Assembly: GCA_025201705.1 (NCBI GenBank)
Contig: MU616587.1
Span: 31,929 to 95,928 of the forward strand
Source of the DNA: Dissophora ornata
Lineage: Eukaryota > Mortierellomycota > Mortierellomycetes > Mortierellales > Mortierellaceae
Direction of reading: 5' to 3'
Length of the DNA stretch: 64,000 nucleotides
Both the position numbers and the translations under genes were made by a program. The notes beneath the pieces were generated by a model, which saw nothing but the letters and a program-made list of their open reading frames with translations, was not told the origin of the DNA and searched no databases. Position 1 is the stretch's first letter; every line of letters begins with the position of its first letter. This document shows positions 23,652 to 32,994 of the stretch, in pieces.

Positions 23652-24709
23652 ATGCTCAAGAATCTGGCGACGCGGCTACGAAACCATGGAGGGTTTTCGA
23701 CTTGCGCGCGAACAAGGCCCTTTCAAGTGGCGATCGATGGCCCTGCTGCCTCTGGAAAGAGTAGGCATTTAACATTCTCCGTCTTGCTGCTGATCAACCC
23801 TTGTTTGGCGGGAAATACTACTGGGGACTGACAACCCACCTCGACTGCAATAGGCACCACAGCCAAGATGGTGGCTCAGCGACTCGGATTTGATTATATT
23901 GACACGGGCGCCTTCTACAGATGTGTAAGTAGTTCGCTGGCGGTGGGTACGCAAGCGCTGTTTTATCCGCTGAACCCGCACCATTGCCTACAGCAAGCTT
24001 ATTCTTCGCTCCTGCTTTGTAGGTCACTCTGGCTGCACTCGCAAAAGGGATTGACCCTTCCGACCCTTTAAACGCCAATCGAATTTCCGAGGTTGCGGAG
24101 CAGTCCCGCATCGGACTAAAAACAATATTTTCAAAGTCCACAGACGACAACAGTGGTCAAACTCCCGGGCGCGCTACAGTACCAACAACTCGAGTATACT
24201 TGGATTCGAAGGACGTATCTTCAGAGATTAGAACCGGGAATGTATCTAAGCATGTCTCTGCAGTGGCTGCCATTGGAAATGTTAGGCAGGCAGTATTGCA
24301 CAAAGTCCGCAGCATTGGCGCCACAGATAACGAGCAGGTCGCAAGCAGCAATCTGGATATGGAGTCCTCTTCAAAGGGGTTGGTCATGGATGGCCGTGAT
24401 ATCGGCACTGTAGTCCTACCTCATGCCGACCTTAAGGTCTTTTTGGTAGCTGATAGTCGTGTCCGTGCAGAGCGTCGCTTGTTGGATCTAGCCCAGGGTG
24501 GATTGGATCCAACACAAGAAGTTCTAGATATTGAGGCAGTGCAGAGGGACCTGGAGCGGCGGGACGAGTTGGACCGGACGAGGAAGGTATCCCCGCTCAA
24601 AATGGCAGAGGATGCCATGGTGTTGGATACCTCTGACCTCACCATCGAGGGCCAGGTCGATGTGATTGTCAAAGAGTTCGAGCGCAGATGCGGAGTGCAT
24701 AGCTTGTAA
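23652..24709 (+). CDS. Cytidylate kinase, bacterial (Cmk) type, probably mitochondrial
   Basis: Phosphorylates CMP/dCMP with ATP. join(23652..23760,23854..23924,24023..24709), 288 aa, phases closed. The P-loop GPAASGKSTTAK spans intron 1; YIDTGAFYRCVTLAAL and the later MDGRDIGTVVLPHADLKVFL are specific to the bacterial Cmk family and are not found in the eukaryotic UMP/CMP kinases of the adenylate-kinase type. The C-terminal RRDELDRTRKVSPLKMAEDA segment with DTSDLTIE matches the Cmk C-terminus. The first 25 residues (MLKNLATRLRNHGGFSTCAR) are basic and lack acidic residues, like a mitochondrial presequence. The intron content shows that it is a nuclear gene. Origin by transfer or from the mitochondrial ancestor cannot be decided here. 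Confidence 0.9.
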
Positions 24710-25765
24710 CGCTAAAATAAAGTCGTGGCACCCCTGGGCAAGATTCAAGACGCTTCGCGTTCAAAGGCCCCCCCCCTAGATGCTGTAACCCCAATCATTC
24801 ATTCTTAACCAACTAAAAAAGCACCAAGCTTCCTCGGCACCCATGGCTCACATTCAGCGACAACCGGCGGATCTCCTTGTGGTGTGACCGTAATACATTG
24901 CTACACGCGCAAAGCTCTAGCCGTGCTTGTCTGCGCTTCCTTATCAATAGTGGCATCAAAATGCATGTTATTGCTAGCGTTGTGTCGCTTAGCTGTCTAT
25001 CAGCGAGGAAACTTCTGGGTCAAGGTAAAGCACATATCCCAATCTCAACCCAGATAAATAAAAATGTTCGTTGGGTTATATCTCTTACGAACTCTGCCGC
25101 TTACGGAGGAGCCTTATTAAACACTGGAGCTCTACATTTGGAACAACTAGTGGTTCGGGAGAGATCAATCTCTAGCACGCAATTTGCATTGACTTCTCAC
25201 AAAGCGATCGACAATGTGGCAGAAATATCAGCAGAAAAGATGAATGTTTTTTTGTGAGTTCAGTGAATGTGAGAGACTAACGTCGCTACTGCCGACTTTG
25301 GCAGTGCCACTCACATGATCGTGAGAGATATCATAGCTCTGAAGACCCAAAACGTCTCCAAGGATGCAGTTCTTACGCTGCCACCTGGTGTATTTGCAAA
25401 TCTTTATCATCCTCAGAACTTCTATTTCTTTATTTTGCACGAAAGGTACTAGAAAAAGTATGTTCTTTGAGATGAGTATGACGAGCGCCAGGATTCCAAC
25501 CGACTAACCGCACAAGACCCGGTACAGTTAAGTTGCGTTTGCGTTACTCCACCAACTCCAAAGAACACGCGGTGTTTCTCTGCTCAAAATCCTGATAGCT
25601 TCTTGGTCACTAACGGTGGGTAAAGCGCACCATTGCTTTAGTAAAGAAAAAGCTAGAAGGCATCGTACAAGGGTTGTTATTAGAAGTTGGCTCAAATAAG
25701 GGACAACGGCTAGGACAGAACCGATGGGATTTGTGTCCCATGCTAAAAATGCACATTTTTTTTAT
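24710..25765. other. Intergenic; degenerate Pol III-like element near 25462-25566
   Basis: A 126-codon open frame at 24877-25257 shows no motif and no splice logic and I do not call it. The notable item is the tRNA-like inverted repeat described in the findings. Both flanking genes end here (cytidylate kinase on plus, SPF45-like on minus). Confidence 0.4.
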
Positions 25766-27787
25766 TTATGGAGCCAACTGCAATAAGTCGAACCGCCTCT
25801 CGTCAAAGAACCTGCCGCAGACCTGACGTCCCCCAAAAAATCGGCCATCTAGATCCTGCAGCGCCTTTTCTGCCGAGGTAATAGTCTCAAACTTGACGAA
25901 AATACGCACAGCTTCTTCGGGAGGAACCTTTCCGTTTTGAACCTCGAAAATGAGGCAACGTACTACTGAGCCATACTTTCCGCACTCAACGGCGGTTTCC
26001 TCTTGTAGTGAATTATCGACTTCGCCAGGTCCAACCATATTTGTGAGCAGAATTACATTCGACGGTGTGCCTGTGAGTGGTGGCGGCGTAAGGAAATTTC
26101 ACAAAAGGTCAGTATACCGAATTCATGGTTACAATGGAGAGCCACAAGAAGGATAGTGACAGGTGAAGAACGTAGTTCGGGGTGGCGGATCTCTATACCT
26201 TTAGGAGACTGCAGCACCCTAGGAGAGAACGCAGTCCGTCCTTGGTGCTCATGTGTAGGCGCAACAGAACGCGGCTGCGAGTGCGAGGGTAGGGATGCTA
26301 CAGAGCGCTGCTTGCTCAGACGGGCACGTCGGAGAAACGCATCTTCGCCGGACGTATCGTTCATTATCATAACTGTATGACTTGGAGTTGAATCCGAGGC
26401 TGCACTGCGCTCTCCTCCAATGCCCTGCACTGCGTGCGATTCTTCAGTCAGGTTTGGAGGTGGGGCAAAAGCCTTGTAGGAAGTTGAATGACCAGGAGTG
26501 CCATAACTGGGCGACGAAGTGTGTGGATGCTCGCATCCAGGGGCTGGGCTGGGCGTTCGTCTCTTAAAAGTGGGCGGTGGCGATCCTGATCTACGTCTGA
26601 GGTGATGGTTTTCTTGCGAGTGCGGACTCTTACTCCTGCTCCCTGACAAGGTATGAGGTTTAGGATGTCCTGATGAATGAGAATCCAGGACTTTGGTGGA
26701 TCCGTATGCCTGTGCTGGGGGACTGCAGGGCTGCTCGCGACTGCGGGAGCGACGAGAGCTGGTGCCTGCTCTGGGTGACTGTGAGCGCCTCTGAGAGCCA
26801 GAACGGAATTTAGTTCCAGAATTTGTCCGGGAGCGCGATCTGGACCGTGAACGTGGGAACGCTCCCGCATAGGAACGGGATCTTGAGCGTGAGCGCGCGT
26901 ATGGATTTTGCCGACGCCCAAGTTCCATATGCGTCTGGATTTCGTCCTCCCGTAACCTCCGCTCATCGTCGTAAAGTACCTTAAACTCTTCATACTCGTT
27001 TGGCCCAGCAACATCATAGTCATCATCAAGCGCCATAGATCCTACAGGGCCTCTAATTGTAGTCTTCTTCGCCTGCTTTCTGGTATGATTCTGAGAACAC
27101 CCGAAAATGACTTGCTGTGAGGCTCCATGTCTTTGAAATAATATTCACACAGTAGCGAATAGCGCGAGGTAAACAACGAAAAATCCTTACAAGTGCATCG
27201 CTTTCCTGACGCTGAACCTGCGCTGTCCTCTCTTTAAGCCAACTGGTTTCATCAATAGTCATCTCAGGCGCCTGGGGCGTTGGCTGTACCCCCTGTCCTA
27301 CCCTAGGCACCAAAGATGGCATTGACGATCCTGCTATTGCGCTGGATACCGTCGTTGCGGTCTGGTCCTGGGGGAGCGACTGCGCTGCGAATCCCGCAGG
27401 GATGCCTCGCGCGACGGATTTCGGTTTAGGGTGTGCAAGCTTTCTGTTCAACATGGGCTTGAAGCGGGTGATCGACGAAGACCAGCCGGCTGAGTTGAGC
27501 ATTCAAAATTAGGTGGGCGTGGCTCTCGTTATTAGCATATTCTTGAAACAACTTGGTCAAGAGAAAACACGGGATATGAACAGGTAAAGGAGCCACGAGA
27601 GTGCAGCTTTTGAAATAGAAAAAAGGACAGCGGTCGCCGTTCAAATTCAAGTACCAGGGAGAGCAGGTTTGGTGGCCGTGAGTGAGCTCGTTACCGAGCC
27701 GTCCTTATTCTTGGGCACTGTTTTCACGCCTGGACTCTCTGCATCTACAGAGGCTCCTGGCGGCGGAAGATCCCCGTAGAGAGACAT
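25766..27787 (-). CDS. SPF45/RBM17-like splicing factor (UHM-type RRM, RS-rich)
   Basis: SPF45 binds U2AF/SF1-type ULM motifs through a C-terminal UHM and promotes 3' splice-site choice. complement(join(25766..26070,26133..27075,27191..27489,27655..27787)), 559 aa, phases closed. It starts MSLYGDL, like animal SPF45 (MSLYDDL), and keeps a GWSSSITRFKPMLNRKLAH segment. The middle is rich in SR/RS dipeptides and Ser/Pro. The UHM runs VILLTNMVGPGEVD, CGKYGSV, CLIFEVQNG, EEAVRIFVKFETITSAEKAL, DLDGRFFGGRQV and CGRFFDERRF; the last matches the R-x-F loop that reads the ligand tryptophan. DTSGEDAFLRRARLS sits before the RRM. I see no G-patch (GxGxGLG), which animal SPF45 has. Confidence 0.85.
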
Positions 27788-28055
27788 CGCGGGTAGTGAA
27801 ACTGAGATCAAGTTGCTCGATGGGCTGTAGCAATCCGATTATGACTTGATCGCGGTCGATTGCTGATTTGCTCACTCCTTGGTCCTTCCTTGGCTCGTCA
27901 GTTGGCGAGTTCAAAATGCGAACATGTGTTGCATCAAAGACATCTGCAAATTCAAATCGCCCAGGGCTGTCCTAGGAAGGATAGCACCTGCTACATTTGC
28001 GCATTCTTCCCGTGACCATATCCACCTCACGTGGTTAAAATTGGGCTTTCTCCTT

Positions 28056-28814
28056 GGTCATTGGAGCACCAGGTTGGCCACTGGTACCTTGGCAGGAATC
28101 GCCATCAGTCCTTGCGGGATGCAGCTGTTAGGGTCGATAAAGCTTGGAGTTCAGGCCTGCATGCAGAGTATGAAAATGACTTCTTTCGGGAACAACAAGC
28201 TCTGCGAGACTTGAGAAAGGCCGCCGCAAGCTACATACCGTGGTTGACGAAGTTATTACCAAGCGGCAGCGCATTGAGTACGAGGACGAGAAGGCCTCTA
28301 TGGACAAGGGACTCCATTCCGGTAAGCGTGTCGACTGGATCCAATTTTCTTGGTATACCCCATGACTTTACTTGTTCCTCTCTGACTTAAAGTTGTATTG
28401 CGATATCGATAGAAGACGGCAGTGAAATACCTCCAAAGCGCGTGCGAGGACAGCAGACGCTAGTAAAGCGGATGCAAGATAGCTGGAGCGACGAGGAGGA
28501 GGACTTGCCAGCCATGATACAAACACCCCCAAATCGCGTGCAAGCATACAGCGATGAAGTTCCCTTGGTAGAAGAGTATGTGACATGTATCATGCCACTT
28601 CAACGTATGCGCTATTGTGACCCACAGTCACCTTTTCTTTTGTATGTTTTACAGCCTGGAAGCATCATTTCACCACAAGAACGACACAAGCAGATTCGAG
28701 GCTGCAGAGTGGTTTAAAACAAAGATAGGACGAGACACGGAGTCTGCCATTCAAGAGCTACGAAATGAACGGCTCAGAGAACCTTGGGTGCATGACTTAC
28801 TTTACGACTGGTAA
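28056..28814 (+). CDS. Unrecognised charged protein, 5' end unresolved, apparent 1-nt frameshift
   Basis: Coding character is strong but I do not recognise the family. Segments in order: NRHQSLRDAAVRVDKAW and GLHAEYENDFFREQQALRDL (to about 28213), then, one frame over, LEKGRRKLHTVVDEVITKRQ and RIEYEDEKASMDKGLHS (to 28321, donor GTAAGC). After an acceptor at about 28413 come EDGSEIPPKRVRGQQTLVKR and QDSWSDEEEDLPAM (to 28576), then from about 28655 to the stop LEASFHHKNDTSRFEAAEWF, KTKIGRDTESAIQELRNERL and EPWVHDLLYDW. The later junctions close in phase. The protein would be a coiled, acidic, probably nuclear factor. The start, between the SPF45 gene and about 28060, is not resolved. Confidence 0.6.
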
Positions 28815-28948
28815 TTTTACTATGCCAGCAATCGTCGCCATTTCAATCATCAAAGCTGAGGAACAATTGAAGCTCCTTCATTTTATATCCAATAGGCTCA
28901 AGCTTCTCCGCATTGGCCTTGACCTTCATTCAGATGAAAATGCATATA
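28815..28948. other. Intergenic
   Basis: 3' flank of the preceding gene up to the inverted-repeat element; nothing else seen. Confidence 0.4.
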
Positions 28949-29133
28949 CAGTCAACTCCCGTTATAATGCCACTCGTTGTACTGACATTTTCCATGTAGT
29001 GACACCACTTGAATTCTCATTATATTTTTTTACTATGCATTTCTTCTCGTTGTAACGACATTCCCATACAATCGCCTACAATGACACCTCCAAATCTCTA
29101 TACCAAACGTGTCATTATAACGGGAGTTGACTG
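28949..29133. mobile_element. 185-bp MITE with Tc1/mariner-like ends
   Basis: Left end CAGTCAACTCCCGTTATAAT and the reverse complement of the right end are identical over about 21 bases and then remain similar (GCCACTCGTTG against GACACGTTTGG). Both sides are flanked by TA (28947-28948 and 29134-29135), the target duplication of Tc1/mariner elements. The interior is AT-rich and non-coding, so the element is non-autonomous. Confidence 0.8.
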
Positions 29134-29135
29134 TA

Positions 29136-29596
29136 CATCATTTTGGATCGTGCCTGACTTTGTAGCATTGCAAACGGGCATCCCTGGCCTCATCTCCAAA
29201 AGCTTCGCGAATGAAAACCACTTCACGTCGTCCGCTTGGCGTCGCGCTCTTAGGAGGGGCACAAAATTTGCCATGGGCACGAATGTTGACGCGTATTACG
29301 TGGCTCGCGACAATTACGTCGACATCATTTTCGAGAACGTCGGACCGCCCTCCTGCGCCAACCACACCAAATACGAAGATGCGGGGAAATCCTGTAGAAA
29401 TGCTGCGTGTGGTGTTCCAACCTAGTGTGGGGCTCGGGCACAACGTACCTGAGTCGCACCTCCCTTTTTATTTCTACGATGATTAGTGAGTCTTCTGTGA
29501 CTGGACTATAAAAGACCTGTTGGTACCTGTCATCAATAAAACCCTCTCTTGTTCTCGTTGACTTCAGTCTGAGTTATTTAGTTAGTAAGTTAAACC
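29136..29596. other. Intergenic after MITE
   Basis: GC content is higher at 29150-29450 than in the MITE, but neither strand gives a frame with recognisable motifs. A TATAAAAG sequence occurs at about 29507 without an obvious gene after it on the plus strand. Confidence 0.35.
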
Positions 29597-30635
29597 CTAG
29601 AGAATATCACACCACGCGCGCGCACAACGAGACGCCAATCTTTTTTTGACCTTTGGGAGGTCTCCGTAACCCCAGGACCATTTCAGGAAGTCCATCTCAT
29701 TCGCTGCGATCTGTGCTAGGTCAGCAAGATAAGACAAAAAAATAAAAAAATATGTCAGCCCTAACACCAGTCGCAACTTTGACCATACAAGAAAATTACA
29801 TGTCGCTGTTCGTACCTTTGTCAGCTCCAGAGTTTGCAAAGTGGCAAGAAAGGTTGCCACTGCAGAGACTTTGCTCGGTATTTCAAACGTTCCCACCTCT
29901 TGAAGCAAGTACATACCTCGCGTGCGCACAACTAGACGCATGTAGGTGCCACTGTTTCCAATGATTTGTATGAGGGGGGCGACACTGTTCCCGCTGTCAA
30001 GAAATGATTTGCCGAATCTTGCCAATCGAAACGCGTCCCACGCGTTTTTTGCCGTATGGCTAGTTTGTCGGGGACCTGTTATCTCTCCAAACAGCACCTC
30101 TTGATCAGCGACTTTTCCGATGATATCGGGTAAAGGCCCTGTTGCTTCTGCAGTTGCGAGTCTGTATTTGAACTACAAAGAAAAAAGTTAAGGGCCACGC
30201 TGACGATCAGAGCTGAACAATATAACCAGATGTTCACTTACAAGGAAATGGCCATCTTGTGGCCATCGGATGGCAAAAGCCATTTCAGTGTCAGAGCCAC
30301 GCAGTGTGTGGTGAACGCAGACTTTGACATCTTGGTCTTTCTTAGCGGCAAGGTCTCCAGGCTAAACCAGAGATGAAACATTAGCTCAATTTCTGCTGCA
30401 AGAGCTTATGGTCACAACTGCAGGCACTTACAGAAGCTCAAGAGCAATACCTGACTTTCGCGGAGGGTTTTGGAGATCCTCTGACCCTGCGTCTTTTTGA
30501 TTGAGCAGCTGCAGCTAACCAAAAAAAAAAAAAAAAAAGTCAAAACAATAAATACGTAAAATGAAGTCGAGGCAGGCCAGCATTCGCGCTTGCATACTTA
30601 CGTCCCCCAGTGCCAGATCTCCTCACTTCCATTTC
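29597..30635 (-). CDS. Lineage-specific protein of unknown function (Mortierella/Rhizophagus-type family), 5' partial
   Basis: Four exons close in phase: complement(join(29597..30172,30242..30361,30451..30514,30602..30635)), with the 5' end missing. The 40-codon exon reads PGDLAAKKDQDVKV, then VHHTLRGSDTEMAFAIRWPQ and DGHFL; the last exon continues FKYRLATAEATGPLPDIIG and VLFGEITGPRQ, then WDAFRLARFGKSFLDSG, LIQIIGNSGTYMRLVVRTRG and MYLLQEVGTFEIPS. The order 'HHTLRGSD / WP-DGHFL / FGEI / RLA-FGKS-LD / IQ--G---YMRLV---G-Y---E----IP' is one I associate with large families in Mucoromycota genomes, from memory only. The FGEI and downstream basic residues faintly resemble PD-(D/E)XK nuclease cores, which is speculation. 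A TIR element lies just upstream (30715-30842) where the first exons should be. Confidence 0.5.
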
Positions 30636-30714
30636 CTGTGAAAGAATTAAAATATAAGGTCAACAAAGTTTCCAATAGACCAAGAGGCAAAGTTGATAGG
30701 AGAGAGCATGTATA

Positions 30715-30842
30715 GTACTCTCGGGCATAGTTAGATGGTTACGTACAAAAAACTTTCTCAATAACAATGCGATTCGGTTCTGTGTGTTCTGGATCGTTGG
30801 AACATTGATTTTGTGTGGCCATCTGACTATGCCCGGGAGTAC
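30715..30842. mobile_element. Short TIR element, about 128 bp, TA-flanked
   Basis: Left arm GTACTCTCGGGCATAGTTAG with following ATGG, and the right arm's reverse complement GTACTCCCGGGCATAGTCAG with ATGG, match except at two bases over 24. TA flanks both ends. The 80-bp interior is non-coding on its own but overlaps an open minus-strand frame, so the pair could also be part of that gene. Probably a second MITE, unrelated in sequence to the one at 28949. Confidence 0.55.
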
Positions 30843-30984
30843 TACACAGCACTCGTCACTAAGAGAAACATGCTGTGCTAAAACTAAGTTGAGAAGATGC
30901 GTCGATTCCAAAGACAGTGCCATGTTCTGTCGCACGACATTGAGCAGTTGTTAACAGATAACTTACGTCCCCCTGCAGAGCCCT

Positions 30985-31340
30985 GTCAAGATTCCGTCCA
31001 CCCTGCTGGTATTTTAAACGTTGGCGTTTCGATATAACACGGTCCGCTACATTGTGTAATGACTGTCTGGCATTTTACATGTCCCGCTTGGCCCTGACAG
31101 CCGTGAAAAGGTCTTTCTCCATCATCACTACCTCCTTGTCATAGAACTGGCGCTCCAATCGGCATCCTTTATGACAAAAAACACAGGGGAAGAAAGGTTT
31201 CAACATTCGACAATATCTTGCTCAATATCGTCAAAATACTAGAAAGCTCTGACACGTATGCTGCACTGACGTCCTCGCAATAACGGACACCATGCACAGC
31301 GTTGCAGGTAGCATCAAGAGTGCAATCCAACGCTACACGT
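30985..31340 (-). other. Coding-like minus-strand fragments, unassigned
   Basis: Three adjacent minus-strand stretches look coding. 31336 to about 31170 reads LDCTLDATCNAVHGVRYCED then VSAAYVSELSSILTILSKIL. About 31165-31079 reads CRLERQFYDKEVVMMEKDLF and TAVRAKRDM. About 31083-30995 reads HVKCQTVITQCSGPCYIETP and FKIPAGWTES before a stop. Frames change between them and no complete gene closes. They may be the 5' exons, or decayed duplicates, of the minus-strand gene ending at 29597: an exon-end like GGGGGAC before GTAAGT occurs both at 30602 and near 30964. Confidence 0.35.
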
Positions 31341-31890
31341 CAGAGGACACACACGCTTTTGTCTTTAAAGCGTGAGGATCGGCTTGCGAACCGGCATAGT
31401 GGTCGACCTCGTGCTTCAAATCCCAAAATATAAAAACCATAAACCTGATCAAATCGAAAATCAAAGACCAATGAAAGAAGGAGCTCCATCACTGTCCACG
31501 CCTGCGAGGCGTTGGATGAGCGACAGTGAGCGTTGCGACGCTAAACGACGATGTACTTACTGAAGAATTAATGAGACAGGAGAGGGATCTTTATTTTGTT
31601 TTTTTGAGATCTTTATTGTCATGATATCCATTTTATTAAGCTCATTGTGTTCACTTAATGACAGGTCACACTGCAGCGCGTTGGGTAGCAGCGTTGATAT
31701 CAGGGAGACGCAGAGATCAGTGGCCGTGACCGGACCACGCTGTTCTCATTGGCCACGCGCGGCAACCTTTGTGGATTGCTGATGGTGCAGCAACGAAGCT
31801 GATGGTATTGGATTGATCTGGACGAAATGTACAATAGAAAGGATGACGAGAAGATGTACCCTTTTTATTTTCACCCTGTAATCAACGCTG

Positions 31891-32238
31891 CTACTCCTGG
31901 GTTGTCCAAGGTCGCCGTTGCTTGACTTGTGTACATGTACCATGAACCAAACTGTCGCCATTCCATTTCGTTTCAAAGGCGAACCGCAGTTCCATTGTGT
32001 CGAGGCCACACTGGCCGATATTGTTGCCATCCTGAATGGACTCACTATCAATGATCAAAGCAGATTCATAGACGAGGATATCGTTCCTGACAACTAGAGA
32101 CTTCAGTGGAAGGCATTTGGTCAAAAAAAACCCCTCGTTTCGATTGTTGATCCAAATCCAGGACTTGCTGGCCTTGCTGGGACGCCCTCTCACCTTGGGT
32201 CTCTTGGCCACAACAGGTAGTCGCAAATCAACAAGCAA
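31891..32238 (-). CDS. Hypothetical protein with an AT-hook-like motif
   Basis: A 115-codon frame with no introns needed. Near its N-terminus it has KRPKVRGRPSKASKSW, whose RGRPSK core resembles an AT-hook (minor-groove binding), followed by WIWINNRNEGFFLTKCLPLK. No domain is recognised after that. It may be an exon of a larger lineage-specific gene or a relic in this repeat-rich region. Confidence 0.3.
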   Translation of the reverse strand: MLVDLRLPVVAKRPKVRGRPSKASKSWIWINNRNEGFFLTKCLPLKSLVVRNDILVYESALIIDSESIQDGNNIGQCGLDTMELRFAFETKWNGDSLVHGTCTQVKQRRPWTTQE

Positions 32239-32994
32239 ATGCAGCGACTGACCGCTCTACCACAAACACTGGTATTGTTATTAATCCACAAAGAGACAAA
32301 GAGAAATCCTAAGGAGATGCACCCAAAGAGTTAGAGCCACAACCCCTGATCTCCTGAGGTCTCGCCCCATTGCCCACGTCGCGCCTCGATCTCTCTCTCT
32401 CTCTCTTGCATACATGCATATACACGCTTCCCATCATTGGATGCGTGGATGCCATCAGTGCACTCTTCTGTTGTCTTGAACATACCAGCCGGTTGTCCAG
32501 CTATCAGGAACAATAACACACCAGCCGATCGACAGGAAATTCTCTTTGCGCAGATCCCGAGTGCTGAGAGACTTATGCAGGGGTTGCTGTGAAAGATGTC
32601 TTTGATAACAACGACGTTGGCTGGAGTCTGCCACACATACGCATGTGCATTACACGCGCCTTTGTTCTCTTCCAGTAGCTCAGTCCTAGTCTCCACAAGC
32701 CGTATTGTATCCCTGATCAAGAGCAGCAGTCGTCCTCTCTTGGATTCTTAGATACCCTTTCAGAATCATCTACAGCGCTGAAAGAAGAGCTATGCTTCGG
32801 CGGCAATGGACTGGACGCGCGCCCCCTTTCCTCTAGCGTCTCTGGCATCCTCGGTGGCACGGTGAATGTGAAGGGGTCAATATTCTGTTTAAAAAAAATG
32901 ATATATTAAAGCGCCTGGCTTTGGAGCCTATCATCTCTTCATCTAAGCACCGTATCAACGACGATGCTCTTGGATGGGGAGAGTTCTACTCTAT
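32239..32994. other. Intergenic, 3' of NDT80-family gene
   Basis: Contains a (CT)n microsatellite at about 32389-32406 and A-rich segments. The 129-codon minus frame at 32331-32720 has no motif and I do not call it. Confidence 0.4.

Noticed and set aside
24877..25257. 126-codon plus-strand open frame after cytidylate kinase
   Set aside because: No recognisable motif, no splice structure, and composition like the surrounding non-coding DNA.
25462..25566. A tRNA gene on the minus strand
   Set aside because: The B box has a mismatch and no T arm lies next to the 3' acceptor strand, so no cloverleaf forms.
32331..32720. 129-codon minus-strand open frame 3' of the NDT80-type gene
   Set aside because: Passes through a CT microsatellite (EREREIEARR) and has no domain or coding rhythm.
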